Part shown: positions 1 to 9,277 of the stretch, piece by piece
Position numbering within the stretch: the first letter of the stretch is position 1
Layout of the letters: every line of letters starts with the position of its first letter
Source of the DNA: Burkholderia sp. IMCC1007
GTDB lineage: Bacteria; Pseudomonadota; Gammaproteobacteria; Burkholderiales; Burkholderiaceae
Direction: 5' to 3'
Length of the DNA stretch: 64,000 nucleotides
NCBI RefSeq assembly: GCF_027257875.1
Contig: NZ_JAPVQY010000036.1
Span: 20,429-84,428, forward strand
Program-made: the position numbers and the translations under genes
The notes under the pieces: generated by a model
Database searches by the model: none
The model's input: the letters and a program-made list of their open reading frames with translations, nothing else
Told to the model about the DNA's origin: nothing

Positions 1-535
1 CCATCGTCGGCTCGTCCATGCAGATCAGCTTCGGCCGCGCCATCAGCGCACGCGCCATCGCGAGCATCTGCTGCTCGCCGCCCGACAGCGTGCCCGCGCG
101 CTGCGCGAGCCGTTCTCGCACACGCGGAAACAGGTCGAGCATGCGTTCGTAGTCTTCGCTCACCGCCGCACGATCGCCGCGCGTGTACGCGCCCATCAAC
201 AGGTTCTCGCGCACGCTCATGTCGCCGAACAGCCGCCGCGCTTCCGGCACGGCCGCGATCCCGCGCCGTACGCGCTGCGGTGTCGCGAGCGCGGTCACGT
301 CGTCGCCGTCGAAACGTACGACGCCACGCTTCGGCCGCATCAGCCCGAGGATCAGCTTCATCGTCGTCGACTTGCCGCTCGCATTGCCGCCGAGCAAGCT
401 GACGATCTGCCCGCGGCCGACTTCGAAATTCACGTCGAAGTGCACCTGTACCGGCCCGTAGAACGTGTCGAGGTGTTCGAGTTTCAGCAGCGCGTCGGTC
501 ATAGTCGTATCGGCGTCCGAATAAAGTGCGCTCAT
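1..535 (-). CDS. livF: branched-chain amino acid ABC transporter ATPase (LivF), cut by the window edge
   Basis: ATPase subunit of a HAAT-type ABC importer, acting on the cytoplasmic face of the membrane. The visible part carries a Walker A of the form GGNASGKST near residue 47, the signature LSGGEQQ and a Walker B LICMDEPT at the window edge, so the last quarter or so is missing. The ATG at 535 overlaps the livG stop as ATGA, which indicates translational coupling. A second in-frame ATG lies at 502 and corresponds to the more usual LivF N-terminus (MTDALLKLEHL). The substrate cannot be read from the ATPase; branched-chain amino acids, short amides and urea all use this family. Confidence 0.93.
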   Translation of the reverse strand, partial: MSALYSDADTTMTDALLKLEHLDTFYGPVQVHFDVNFEVGRGQIVSLLGGNASGKSTTMKLILGLMRPKRGVVRFDGDDVTALATPQRVRRGIAAVPEARRLFGDMSVRENLLMGAYTRGDRAAVSEDYERMLDLFPRVRERLAQRAGTLSGGEQQMLAMARALMARPKLICMDEPTM

Positions 536-1389
536 GCGGCCGCCTGCACGGTGCGCTCGGCCGCCGCGCCGCCCGCATGGCGGCGGCCGAGATAAGCCTC
601 GACCACGCGCGGATCGTGCCGCACGTCGCGCGGCGCGCCTTCGGCGATCTTCACGCCGTTGTCGAGCACCATCACGCGGTCGGACACGCGCATCACCAGT
701 TCGAGCTTGTGCTCGATCAGCAGGATCGTCAGCCCGCGCGCCTTCAGCGACTGGATCAGCTGCAGCATCTCGGCCGTTTCCGTCTCGTTCATGCCGGCCG
801 TCGGCTCGTCGAGCAGCAGCAGGCGCGGATGCAGCGCGAGCGCGCGGCCGATCTCCACGCGCCGCCGGTTCGCATACGACAGGCTGTGCGCCGGATGATC
901 GATGCGCGGCGTGAGCCGCTCGCCGAAGCCGGCGATGATGTCGCGCGCCTCGTCGCGCAGCGCCGCTTCCTCGCGGCGCACCGACGCGGGCCGCACGAGC
1001 GCGCGCAGCACTTCGGCGGCCGCGCCGAGCGCCGGCCAGCCGGGACGCGCCGCGCGCAGCCGCGCATGCGCGCCGATCAGCACGTTGTCGAGCACGCTCA
1101 GGTTGCCGAACACGCGGCCGTGCTGGAACGTGCGCGCGATGCCGAGCGCCGCGAGCCGTTCCGGCGCGGTGCCGGTGATGTCGCGGCCGTCGAAGGTCAC
1201 GCGGCCGGCATCGGGCCGGTCGGCGCCCGCGATCAGGTTGAACAGCGTCGACTTGCCCGCGCCGTTCGGGCCGATCACGCTGAGCAGTTCGCCGTCGGCG
1301 AGCGCGAGGCTCGCACCGTCGAGCGCGGTCACGCCGTCGAAGCGGCGCGTCAGGCCCTGCACGTCGAGCAAGGGTCGGGTGGTGGTCAT
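532..1389 (-). CDS. livG: branched-chain amino acid ABC transporter ATPase (LivG)
   Basis: Second ATPase of the importer, 285 residues, normal for LivG. Walker A GPNGAGKST lies at residues 40-48. The signature region is the degenerate LSYANRRRVEIGRAL form common in LivG, followed by Walker B LLLLDEPTAGM and a switch histidine in LLIEHKLELV. The start (MTTTRPLLDV) is 11 bp downstream of the permease stop. The stop overlaps the livF start, so livHM, livG and livF form one tight operon behind the binding-protein gene. The residues after the last motif end in an alanine-rich tail of no clear function. Confidence 0.95.
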   Translation of the reverse strand: MTTTRPLLDVQGLTRRFDGVTALDGASLALADGELLSVIGPNGAGKSTLFNLIAGADRPDAGRVTFDGRDITGTAPERLAALGIARTFQHGRVFGNLSVLDNVLIGAHARLRAARPGWPALGAAAEVLRALVRPASVRREEAALRDEARDIIAGFGERLTPRIDHPAHSLSYANRRRVEIGRALALHPRLLLLDEPTAGMNETETAEMLQLIQSLKARGLTILLIEHKLELVMRVSDRVMVLDNGVKIAEGAPRDVRHDPRVVEAYLGRRHAGGAAAERTVQAAA

Positions 1390-1400
1390 TGCATTCCTCC

Positions 1401-3200
1401 TCACACCGTGCCGAGCACGCCCTGCGGCCGGAACCGGACGAGCAGCAGCACGAGCCCGTAGATCAGCATCCGGTAGTCGGCCGCCCAGCGGAACAACTCC
1501 GGCAGCCCGATCAGCGCAACCGCGCCGACGATGCCGCCGAGCACGTTGCCGAGCCCGCCGAGGATCACCATCGTCAGCGCGAGGATCGACACCTGCGAAT
1601 CGAAGGTCTGGTGATTGATGTAGCTGTACAGATGCGCGGCAATCCCGCCGCTCACGCCCGCCGCGACACCGCCGACCGCGAACGCGATCGCCTTGTAGCG
1701 GTTCGGCGCGATGCCGTGCGCGCGCGCGGCGACGTCGTCCTCGCGCACCGCGCGCAGCGTGCGGCCGAGATGCGAGCGCAACAGCCGCACCTGCACGAGC
1801 GCGAACACGACGAGCACCGCGAACGTGAACCAGTACGCGGCGCGCGCGGTGGTCGCCCACGGCAGCGGCGCGATACCGGTGATGCCGAGCGGGCCGCGCG
1901 TCAGGCCGTCCCAGTTCAGGATCACGAGGCTCACCACTTCGCCGATGCCGAGCGTCGCGATCGACACGTAGTGTCCGCGCAGCCGGAACGCCGGATAGAC
2001 GAGCAGCGTGCCGAGCACGGCGGCGATCACGCCCGCGCACGGAATCGTCACCGCGGGCGACCAGCCGAGATCCGACGACAGCAGCGCGGACGCATACGCG
2101 CCGATCACGAGCAGCGCCGCATGACCAAGCGAGATCTGCCCGACCGTGCCGGCGACGAGCGTGAGGCTCAATGCGAGCAGCCCGTACAGCCACGCGTTGG
2201 TCAACGTCTGCAGCACGTAAGGCGATGCGCCGAGCCACGGCAGCACGGCCGCCAGCGCGATCAGCAGCGCCAGCACCGGGCGCGGCACGCGCACCGCCTT
2301 CGCGGCCGCGAGGAACGTGCCCGTCATCGGCTCCGGCGGCAGCGCGCGGTTCGCGCTGAACAGCCCGTTCGGACGCCAGACGAGGAACACGATCAGCAGT
2401 CCGAACGCGAACAGGTCGCGGTAGCTCGTGCCGAACAGCGCGACGCCGTAGCTTTCGACGAGACCGAGCAGCAGGCTGCCCGCGATCGCACCCGGCACGT
2501 TGCCGAGCCCGCCGATCAGCAGCGCGACCACGCCCTTCAGCGTCGCCTGGAAGCCCATCGCCGGATCGATGCTGTTGTAGTACATGCCGACCAGGAGGCC
2601 GCTCACGCCGCCGAGCGCGCACGCGATCGCGAACACCGTCTGGTTCACGCGATCGACGTCGACGCCCATCTGCAGCGCGGCGTCGCGATCCTGCGCGGTC
2701 GCGCGCACGGCCCAGCCGAGCCGCGTGAAGCGCAGGAAGCCGTACAGCAGCGCGGCCGCCGCGATGCCGATGCCGGCGATCAGCAGGTCGAGCGAGCCGA
2801 GCGTCGCACCGGCGATCCGCACGTGCCAGTCGGGCAGCGGCGTCGGCACCGCGCGCGGGTCCGCGCCGAACGCGAGCTGGTCGAGGATGAAGCTGATGCC
2901 GATCGTCGCGAGCAGCGGCGCGATGCGCGCGGCATGGCGCAGCGGCCGCAACCCGATCCGCTCGATCGCGATGCCGAGCGCGCCGCAGCCGACCACGACC
3001 GCCGCGAGCGCGATCGGCAGCGGCAGCCCGAAGCGCGTCAGGCACAGCCAGCCGATGAACGCGCCGACCATGTAGACCGAGCCGTGCGCGAAGTTGATCA
3101 GGTGCGACACGCCGAAGATCAGCGCGAGCCCGACCGCGAGCAGCGCGTAGATGTTGCCGACGATGAGGCCGTTGAGCGTGTAGTCGAGCCAGGAAGCCAT
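1401..3200 (-). CDS. fused LivH-LivM permease of a branched-chain amino acid-type ABC transporter
   Basis: A 599-residue membrane protein that joins both permease subunits in one chain. Residues 1 to about 290 match LivH (start MASWLDYTLNGLIVGNIYALLAVG, typical of the family). The rest matches LivM, with GQISLGHAALLVIGAYASALL early and RSHLGRTLRAVREDDVAARAHGI as the coupling-loop region. LivH and LivM are more often separate genes of about 300 residues each. The ATG at 3200 is chosen because it gives the canonical LivH N-terminus; an upstream in-frame start would add 32 charged residues. It lies between the binding-protein gene and livG and should be transcribed with them. Confidence 0.92.
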   Translation of the reverse strand: MASWLDYTLNGLIVGNIYALLAVGLALIFGVSHLINFAHGSVYMVGAFIGWLCLTRFGLPLPIALAAVVVGCGALGIAIERIGLRPLRHAARIAPLLATIGISFILDQLAFGADPRAVPTPLPDWHVRIAGATLGSLDLLIAGIGIAAAALLYGFLRFTRLGWAVRATAQDRDAALQMGVDVDRVNQTVFAIACALGGVSGLLVGMYYNSIDPAMGFQATLKGVVALLIGGLGNVPGAIAGSLLLGLVESYGVALFGTSYRDLFAFGLLIVFLVWRPNGLFSANRALPPEPMTGTFLAAAKAVRVPRPVLALLIALAAVLPWLGASPYVLQTLTNAWLYGLLALSLTLVAGTVGQISLGHAALLVIGAYASALLSSDLGWSPAVTIPCAGVIAAVLGTLLVYPAFRLRGHYVSIATLGIGEVVSLVILNWDGLTRGPLGITGIAPLPWATTARAAYWFTFAVLVVFALVQVRLLRSHLGRTLRAVREDDVAARAHGIAPNRYKAIAFAVGGVAAGVSGGIAAHLYSYINHQTFDSQVSILALTMVILGGLGNVLGGIVGAVALIGLPELFRWAADYRMLIYGLVLLLVRFRPQGVLGTV

Positions 3201-3264
3201 CACGATGCGTCCGTCTTGGGCATGCGGGTCTAGGTCAGAGTGAGGGTGAGATTCGCGTTCGGAT

Positions 3265-4458
3265 TCAGCGCGCCGCGATCTGCGGCTTCGCGCCATCCCA
3301 CAGCGCCCACTGCCCCTGCTTCACGACGAGATACACGGTGCGCGCGCCCGCGACGCGGCGCGTCTGCGGATCGAAGCGCACCTTGCCGAAAATCACGCTC
3401 GGCACGTCGCTCACCTTCGCGAAACCGTCGTGCGCGGCCTGACGCGTCGTGCCGTAGCGGCGCAGCACGTCGGCCGACAGGATCAGCGCGTCGTACGCGC
3501 GCGCGACGAACGAATCGGGATCGGTATGGAATTTCGCGCGATAGCGCTGCACGAACGCCTGGACTTCCGGACGCGGCTCGGCCGGGAAGAAGTTCGATTC
3601 CGTATAGACGCCGTCGACGGCCGTGCCGCCCAGTTCGAGGAACTTCGGCGAATACACGGAGCCCACCGCCGCGATCGGCAGCGTGAGCCCCGACGTGCGC
3701 GCCTGCCGCACGATCTGCGCGCCGTCCGCGTAGTACGAGATCAGCACGATCGAATCGGGCTTCGATTCACCGATGCGCACAAGCGTTGAACGGAAATCCT
3801 TCTCCGTCGGCTGGTAGCCCTCGGCCGCGACGACCTGCGCGCCGAGCCCCGTCACCGCCTTCGCGAAGATGTCCTTGCTGGTGCGGCCCCAGTCGGTGTT
3901 CAGGTACAGCACCGCGATCCGCTTGAAGCCGAGTTCCTTCACTGCATAGCGCGCGAGCAGCGGCTGCTCTTCGGCCTGGCTCAGCGCGGTGCTCCACAGA
4001 TAGTCGCCGCCCTTCGTGAAATCCGGATGCGAGTTCGTGAAGCCGAACTGGAGCAGTTGCCCGCGCTGGTAGATCGGCGACGCGGCCATCGACGTCGCGC
4101 TGGAGAAGTCGCCGAGCTCGATCACGACGCGCGGGTCCGCGACGAATTTCTGTGCGATCGCCACGGCCTGGCGCGGATCGCTGCGGCTGTCCTGGAAGTC
4201 GATCGCGAGCGGCCGGCCATGAATGCCGCCGCTGCCGTTGATCTCGTCGAGCGCGAGATCGAAGCCGCGCTTCCACTGCTCGCCGTATTGCGCGTCCTGC
4301 CCGGTGAGCGGCCCGCTCACGCCGATCACGACCGGCTCGCCCGCCACGCCTGCCGCGAGCGCGCCGCCCGTCGACAAACCCCATGCGGCAGCCAGCGCCG
4401 CCACCGTGCCCAGCACGCGCCGCCATGCGCCGCGTGTGTCGTTCCCCGAAACGTTCAT
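3265..4458 (-). CDS. ABC transporter periplasmic substrate-binding protein, LivJ/LivK (Peripla_BP_6) family
   Basis: A 397-residue secreted binding protein that should capture the ligand in the periplasm and deliver it to the fused permease. Residues 1-36 form a signal peptide (two arginines, a hydrophobic core, cleavage near GGALA-AG). The mature start EPVVIGVSGPLTGQDAQYGEQWKRGFDLALDEIN is typical of LivJ-type proteins. A GGGGGA-like ribosome site precedes the ATG at 4458, so the much longer upstream reading frame is not needed. It is first in the liv-type operon. The ligand is unknown. The divergent flavoprotein/peroxidase operon hints at an aromatic, nitrogenous or sulfur compound rather than plain leucine, but that is inference. 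Confidence 0.92.
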   Translation of the reverse strand: MNVSGNDTRGAWRRVLGTVAALAAAWGLSTGGALAAGVAGEPVVIGVSGPLTGQDAQYGEQWKRGFDLALDEINGSGGIHGRPLAIDFQDSRSDPRQAVAIAQKFVADPRVVIELGDFSSATSMAASPIYQRGQLLQFGFTNSHPDFTKGGDYLWSTALSQAEEQPLLARYAVKELGFKRIAVLYLNTDWGRTSKDIFAKAVTGLGAQVVAAEGYQPTEKDFRSTLVRIGESKPDSIVLISYYADGAQIVRQARTSGLTLPIAAVGSVYSPKFLELGGTAVDGVYTESNFFPAEPRPEVQAFVQRYRAKFHTDPDSFVARAYDALILSADVLRRYGTTRQAAHDGFAKVSDVPSVIFGKVRFDPQTRRVAGARTVYLVVKQGQWALWDGAKPQIAAR

Positions 4459-4812
4459 GCGTCCCCCAGCTTCAGTCGATCGAAAAGAGTGAGGGCATGT
4501 AACCATCCGGTCCGGAGCGTTCCAACGAAGTTTTGCGCATATCGATATCGCGCATGGCGCGAAGTGAAACGCATGCGTGACGGTGTCCCGCGTATCGCGC
4601 ATCGCGCGCTGCATCGGCGCGCGGCGCAGCACATTGATTCGATTGACGTTTCCCGCGCGGGGCCGATGGCAACGAGTGCGCGTGCATGCATGACCGGCCG
4701 TCGCGGCGCGTATGCGCTTCGCATTTATCGCGCTGTCGATAGCAAAAATCATTATATGAATCGCGCATGCTCGCACTCCTACAATGCGCAAATCGCATCA
4801 TCGGAACGCGTC
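4459..4812. promoter_or_regulatory. divergent control region between the ABC importer and the LysR operon
   Basis: This 354-bp gap separates the importer operon from the LysR gene and is richer in A+T than its surroundings. It holds a perfect 10-bp palindrome, ATATCGATAT, at 4539-4548, and an inverted repeat TATCG-6-CGATA at 4726-4741. A TACAAT hexamer at 4780-4785 is a possible -10 for the LysR gene. Palindromes with ATC/GAT arms are usual binding sites for LysR proteins, so these are candidate operators. No coding sequence is supported in the gap. Confidence 0.5.
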
Positions 4813-5835
4813 ATGGAGCTGCATCAACTCGAAGCCTTTTCCGCGGTCATGTCGGCCGGCAGCGTGACCGGCGCGGGCGAACTGCTCGGCCGCTCGCAGC
4901 CGGCCGTCACGCGGCAGATCCAGGAGCTCGAAGCCGATCTCGGCTACGCGCTGTTCGACCGGCACGGCCCGCGCGTGACGCCGACGCGCCGCGCGTTCCT
5001 GCTCTATGAGGAAGTCGAGCGTTCGCTCGTCGGGCTGCGCGCGATCGAAGCGCGTGCACGCGCACTCGGCGACGAAACGGCCGAACCCGTGCGCATCGCG
5101 GCCACGCCCTCGCTCGCGGCCACGCTCGTGCCGGCCGCGCTTGCGGCCCTTCCCGGCGACGCGCATGCGCCGCACTATCAACTGCGCAGCGAGTCGGCCG
5201 AACACGTCGTGCACGAGGTGCTGGCCGGCACCGCCGATATCGGCGTCGTCACGCTGCCGATGGCGCATGCCGGGCTCGACGTGCACTGGATCGCGCAGAC
5301 GCCGTGCGTCGCCGTGCTGCCCGCCGACGATCCGCTCGCGACGAAGCCGCGCATCGCGCTGCGCGATCTCGCGCGGCGTCGCATCGTGACGGTCGCGAAC
5401 CGGCACCGGCTGCGCCAGCGGATCGATGCCGCGTTCGCCGCCGCCCGCGTCGATGCGCGCGTGTTCATCGAAACCAATGCGTCGTTGAATGCGGTGATGG
5501 CCGCGCGCGCGGGCATCGGGATCGGCATCGTCGATCCGGCGACCGGCGTCGCGCTGCCGGTGGACGGCGTCGCCGCGCGCCCGCTCGACGTCGACATCCC
5601 GTTCGCGTTCGGGGTCGCGACACCGGCCGGCAAAGCGCGCACGGCCGCCGTCGACGCGCTGCTCGACGCGCTGCATCGCACGACGCGCACGCTGCTCGAC
5701 GACGTGATCTTCCACGACGCTGCCGCGCACGACGCGCTGCTGCGCGGCGACCGCCTGCGCACCGATCGCGCAACCCGAGCGGCAGGCACCGCAGGCACCA
5801 AGCGCGCGCGCCGTACGCGCCGGGAGGCCGCATGA
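4813..5835 (+). CDS. LysR-family transcriptional regulator
   Basis: A 340-residue LysR regulator. The N-terminal winged helix is seen in LHQLEAFSAVMSAGSVTGAGELLGRSQPAVTRQIQELEADLGYALFDR. The effector-binding domain follows, with the usual YQLRSESAEHVV and FIETNASLNAVMAARAGIGIGIVDP blocks. About 30 extra basic residues at the C-terminus are not part of the fold. The ATG at 4813 gives the standard LysR N-terminus. The gene is divergent from the ABC importer and its stop overlaps the next start as ATGA, so it probably controls both its own operon and the importer. The inducer is unknown. Confidence 0.9.
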   Translation: MELHQLEAFSAVMSAGSVTGAGELLGRSQPAVTRQIQELEADLGYALFDRHGPRVTPTRRAFLLYEEVERSLVGLRAIEARARALGDETAEPVRIAATPSLAATLVPAALAALPGDAHAPHYQLRSESAEHVVHEVLAGTADIGVVTLPMAHAGLDVHWIAQTPCVAVLPADDPLATKPRIALRDLARRRIVTVANRHRLRQRIDAAFAAARVDARVFIETNASLNAVMAARAGIGIGIVDPATGVALPVDGVAARPLDVDIPFAFGVATPAGKARTAAVDALLDALHRTTRTLLDDVIFHDAAAHDALLRGDRLRTDRATRAAGTAGTKRARRTRREAA

Positions 5836-7262
5836 CGACGCCCGCCACACTCGAAGCCCTCGAAGCGCGGCTCGCGCAGGATCTGCGCTGGCTCGATCTG
5901 CCCGCCCCGTCGTGGGTGCCGCCGCGCGACGTCGACGGCGCACGCGTGCTCGATGTCGCCATCATCGGCGGCGGCATGGCGGGGCTCGCCGCATCGGCCG
6001 AACTGCGCCTGCTCGGCATCGACAACCAGTGCGTGATCGACCGCGCGCCGGCCGGCTACGAGGGCCCGTGGATCACGTTCGCGCGCATGGAGACGCTGCG
6101 TTCACCGAAGCAACTCACCGGCCCCGCGCTGGGACTCCCCGCGCTGACGTTCCGCGCGTGGTTCGAAGCGCAATATGGCCGCGAAGCATGGGATGCGCTC
6201 TACAAGATTCCGCGCACGCAATGGATGGATTACCTGCGCTGGTATCGCCGCGTGCTCGGCCTGCAGGTGCGCAACGACTCCACGCTCGTCGCGCTGCGTC
6301 CGCGCGACGACGGCCTGCTCTCGCTCGACATCCGCGCAAACGGCGAAGGCGACACGCTGCTCGCACGGCACGTCGTGCTGGCCACCGGCCGCGACGGACT
6401 CGGCGGCCCATACGTGCCGCCCGTCGCGCAACGTGCGCCGCGCACCCGCTGGGCCCATTCTTCGGAGCCGATCGATTTCGCCGCGCTTGCCGGCAAGCGG
6501 GTGGGCGTGGTCGGCGCGGGCGCATCCGCGTTCGACAATGCCGGCACCGCGCTCGAAGCGGGCGCCGCGCGCGTCGACCTGTTGTTCCGACGTGCGGACA
6601 TTCCGCGCATCAACAAGCTGACGGGCATCGGCAGCCCCGGGCTCGTGCACGGCTACGCCGATCTCGACGACGCGACGAAGTGGCGCTTCATGCACTACGC
6701 GCTGACGTCGCAGACACCGCCGCCGCGCGACAGCGTGCTGCGCGTGTCCCGGCATGCGCATGCGTATTTCCATGCGGGCAGCCCGATCGAAACGCTCGTC
6801 GAACACGCGGACGGCCTCGACGTGATCACGCCGCGCGGGCGCTACACGGTCGACTTCCTGATCTTCGCGACGGGGTTTCATTCGGACTGGACGACGCGTG
6901 CGGAATTCGCGTCGTTCGGGCCGCATGTGCGGCGCTGGAGGGATCGCTATCGCCCGGAGCCGGGCACGTCGCTCGACGAGCTCGCCGAGTCGCCCGATCT
7001 CGGCCCTGCGTTCGCGTTCCAGGAGCGCGAACCCGGCGCATGCCCGGCCGTCACGCGCATTCATTGCTTCAACCATGCGGCGAGCCTGAGCCACGGCAAG
7101 CTGTCCGGCGACATCCCCGCGATCAGCGCCGGCGCCGAACGGCTCGCGCGCGGCATCGCGAGCCGGCTGTTCGATGCCGATCGCGACCGCCACTACGACG
7201 CGCTCGTCGCGTTCGCGAACGCGGAGCTGCAAGGCGACGAATGGCACGATGCCGATGCATGA
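5832..7262 (+). CDS. FAD/NAD(P)-dependent oxidoreductase (flavoprotein monooxygenase-like)
   Basis: A 476-residue flavoprotein with two Rossmann nucleotide sites: VAIIGGGMAGLAASAELRLLG near residue 40 for FAD and VGVVGAGASAFDNAG near residue 220 for NAD(P). An ATG motif (VDFLIFATGFH) lies toward the C-terminus. The arrangement resembles class B flavin monooxygenases and related oxidoreductases, but the exact reaction cannot be named. It is translationally coupled to the LysR gene (ATGA overlap) and followed by two AhpD-type genes. Oxidation of an imported compound, with the small partners handling a peroxide or lactone product, is a reasonable inference. Confidence 0.85.
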   Translation: MTTPATLEALEARLAQDLRWLDLPAPSWVPPRDVDGARVLDVAIIGGGMAGLAASAELRLLGIDNQCVIDRAPAGYEGPWITFARMETLRSPKQLTGPALGLPALTFRAWFEAQYGREAWDALYKIPRTQWMDYLRWYRRVLGLQVRNDSTLVALRPRDDGLLSLDIRANGEGDTLLARHVVLATGRDGLGGPYVPPVAQRAPRTRWAHSSEPIDFAALAGKRVGVVGAGASAFDNAGTALEAGAARVDLLFRRADIPRINKLTGIGSPGLVHGYADLDDATKWRFMHYALTSQTPPPRDSVLRVSRHAHAYFHAGSPIETLVEHADGLDVITPRGRYTVDFLIFATGFHSDWTTRAEFASFGPHVRRWRDRYRPEPGTSLDELAESPDLGPAFAFQEREPGACPAVTRIHCFNHAASLSHGKLSGDIPAISAGAERLARGIASRLFDADRDRHYDALVAFANAELQGDEWHDADA

Positions 7263-7308
7263 GCGCCGCGGCGATCAACGACGACACTCGAGACTGGAAA
7301 CCACCACG

Positions 7309-7839
7309 ATGACCGAACCCATCACGCCGGCCGCCGCGCCGGATACGATCGACGCCGTCGCCGGCCTGCGCGACGGCGATGCAGTAGCCGCACTGCGTCG
7401 CGCCCGCGACAAGATCCTGCTCCATACGCGATCGAGCGAAGCCGCGCTGTTCGATCCCGCTCTGCCCGATCTTTCGCTGGCCGAACGATTGCATGCGGCG
7501 CGATATGTCGCGCAGCGCTCGAACGCGCATGCGCTCGCCGCAACGTACCGCGCACGACTGCTCGCTGCGGGCGGCACGGCGGACGACATCGCGCATGCGG
7601 ACGCCGATGCATTCGACGCGCTGCCGCCACGCATCGGCGCACTGCTCGCACATGCACACCGGCTGACGCTCGCGCCCGTCGACGCGCGCCCGTCCGATCT
7701 CGACGCGCTGAAGTCGGCCGGGCTCACGACGCCGGCGATCGTCGCGCTGTCGCAGCTCGTCGCATTCGTTACCTATCAATTGCGCGTCGCGGCAGCCGCG
7801 CACGCATTGCAGGCACGCGCCGGCAAGGAGGCCGCATGA
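7309..7839 (+). CDS. carboxymuconolactone-decarboxylase (CMD)-like domain protein
   Basis: A 176-residue, mostly helical, alanine-rich protein. From memory of its companions it resembles the CMD-domain Avi_7170-type family found beside an AhpD-like partner. No CxxC pair is present, so it is unlikely to be a peroxidase by itself and may be a structural or substrate-binding partner. The ATG at 7309 follows a short gap after the flavoprotein gene. Its stop overlaps the next gene by 4 bp, which points to equal production and possibly a complex. The family assignment is moderate and would need a profile search. Confidence 0.65.
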   Translation: MTEPITPAAAPDTIDAVAGLRDGDAVAALRRARDKILLHTRSSEAALFDPALPDLSLAERLHAARYVAQRSNAHALAATYRARLLAAGGTADDIAHADADAFDALPPRIGALLAHAHRLTLAPVDARPSDLDALKSAGLTTPAIVALSQLVAFVTYQLRVAAAAHALQARAGKEAA

Positions 7840-8450
7840 CGACCACGACCGCCCACGGCTTCACGTCCGACACGCTCGGCTGGCGCGCGTGGCTCGACAC
7901 CGTGCCGCTCGACGGCGCAACGGCCGACCAGCTCGCGGTGCTCGAAGCGAGCCATCCGCAAGCAAAGACGTCCGACTATTACCTGCTGCTCGTCCATCTG
8001 CCCGAGATCCTGCGGCAGCGCTCGGGCGTGTTCAACGCGATCATGTACGGCCCCGGCGGCCTCTCACGCGCGGAACGCGAACTGGCGAGCACGGTCGTGT
8101 CGCGCGTGAATGGCTGCGTGTATTGCGCATCGGTGCATGCGCAGCGCTTCACGCAGCTCGCGAAGCGTACCGATGCGATCGAACAGGTGTTTGACGATCC
8201 GGCCACGGCCGGCACGTCCGCGCGCGAACGCGCGATCATCCGCTACGCGATCGCGCTGACCGAACGGCCCGACGCGGTGGACGAGCACGACATCGCCGCG
8301 CTCGAAGCGGAAGGGCTGACGCATGAGGAAATTCTCGACCTGTCGCATGCCGTCGCGATTTTCGCGTGGGCGAACCGGTTGATGCTGACGCTGGGTGAAC
8401 CGGTGTTTCCCGATCACGCGCGCACGCGGCCCGTCGACATGACTGTCTGA
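7836..8450 (+). CDS. alkylhydroperoxidase AhpD-like (CMD family) protein
   Basis: A 204-residue protein of the peroxidase-related CMD family. The redox centre is NGCVYCASVHAQ near residue 90: a CxxC pair followed by a histidine three residues on, as in AhpD. The helix before it (LPEILRQRSGVFNAIMYGPGGLSRAERELASTVVSRV) is typical. It should reduce peroxides or act on an oxidised substrate in the cytoplasm. It is last in the LysR-flavoprotein-CMD operon, with a strong AAGGAG site and an ATGA overlap with the preceding gene. It resembles the Avi_7169-type family that co-occurs with the preceding gene. Confidence 0.82.
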   Translation: MTTTTAHGFTSDTLGWRAWLDTVPLDGATADQLAVLEASHPQAKTSDYYLLLVHLPEILRQRSGVFNAIMYGPGGLSRAERELASTVVSRVNGCVYCASVHAQRFTQLAKRTDAIEQVFDDPATAGTSARERAIIRYAIALTERPDAVDEHDIAALEAEGLTHEEILDLSHAVAIFAWANRLMLTLGEPVFPDHARTRPVDMTV

Positions 8451-8575
8451 CGCCGTCAATTCAGCGATGCTGAGGTTTGCCGATAGACCGGCGGGCGCTC
8501 GACCGATCGCGACACGACGGCCGGCGCCAAGGTGCTTCACCGGTAATGCGCAATGGCGGGCGTTCCGCATGCCCG

Positions 8576-9277
8576 TCAAAACACGCCCGGAACCAACCGG
8601 TACCGCACCTGCGCCTTGTACGCGCGATAATCCGCGTCTTCCGACAACACGCGTTCTTCCAGAATGATTCGCCCGACCTGCAACAGCATCCAGCTGCTGA
8701 CCATGAGCAAGTTTCGGGAGCTGAAGTTTGCGAGCAGGAAACCAAGCTCGGACACCAGGTAAGCGGCATAGATCGGGTGACGCACGAACCGGTATGCGCC
8801 GCTCGCCACGACCCCGCGGTTGGCCGGCAACAGACCGAACGAGCGCCCCAGCGACAGCTTCGCGAGCAGCTGGAATGCGATCCCGAAAATCTGCAACGCT
8901 CCGCCTGCCCACTCCGGAATCAGGTGTGTGCTGGCGTCGAGCTGATAGGCGAGGCAGTAGAACGAACCGCCAAGAGAAACGCACACCGCGACGGGATGCC
9001 AGTCGCGCTGCTTCGGCAATTTCGCGAATGCCGACATGCCGACGGTCAATGCCGCGGCGACCAGCAGCAGGACCAGCGTGATCCGGCTCGGATCCTGTCG
9101 CCACGGGATGTAAGTCAGATAGGCAAATGCGCCCAGTACGGTCACCGACGACACGCGCGCGCCAAGTTCGATCAGGTCGATCTGTTCCGACTCCGCTGCC
9201 GCGCTTGCGACGTGCGGCACCAGCGCTTCTTCCTCGTATGCTCCCCGTCCCCCTGCATCCTGTACGGCCTCTCTCAT
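8576..9277 (-). CDS. isoprenylcysteine carboxyl methyltransferase (ICMT/PEMT)-like membrane protein
   Basis: A 233-residue membrane protein with about five hydrophobic segments. The C-terminal block SGAYRFVRHPIYAAYLVSELGFLL...EERVLSEDADYRAYKAQVRYRLVPG is the conserved catalytic region of the ICMT/PEMT membrane methyltransferase family (RHPxY plus a late EE). Bacterial members methylate unknown small or lipid substrates using S-adenosylmethionine. The gene stands alone and is convergent with the AhpD-like gene. Its upstream DNA is noticeably A+T-rich, with runs of T at 9301-9310, unlike its neighbours, so late acquisition is possible. The ATG at 9277 is the only clear start. Confidence 0.78.
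   Translation of the reverse strand: MREAVQDAGGRGAYEEEALVPHVASAAAESEQIDLIELGARVSSVTVLGAFAYLTYIPWRQDPSRITLVLLLVAAALTVGMSAFAKLPKQRDWHPVAVCVSLGGSFYCLAYQLDASTHLIPEWAGGALQIFGIAFQLLAKLSLGRSFGLLPANRGVVASGAYRFVRHPIYAAYLVSELGFLLANFSSRNLLMVSSWMLLQVGRIILEERVLSEDADYRAYKAQVRYRLVPGVF

Noticed and set aside
1389..3233. Long open frame of 614 codons on the plus strand opposite the fused permease
   Set aside because: Its product is almost all Arg, His, Ala, Glu and Gln, the usual antisense shadow in GC-rich DNA, while the minus frame gives clear LivH and LivM.
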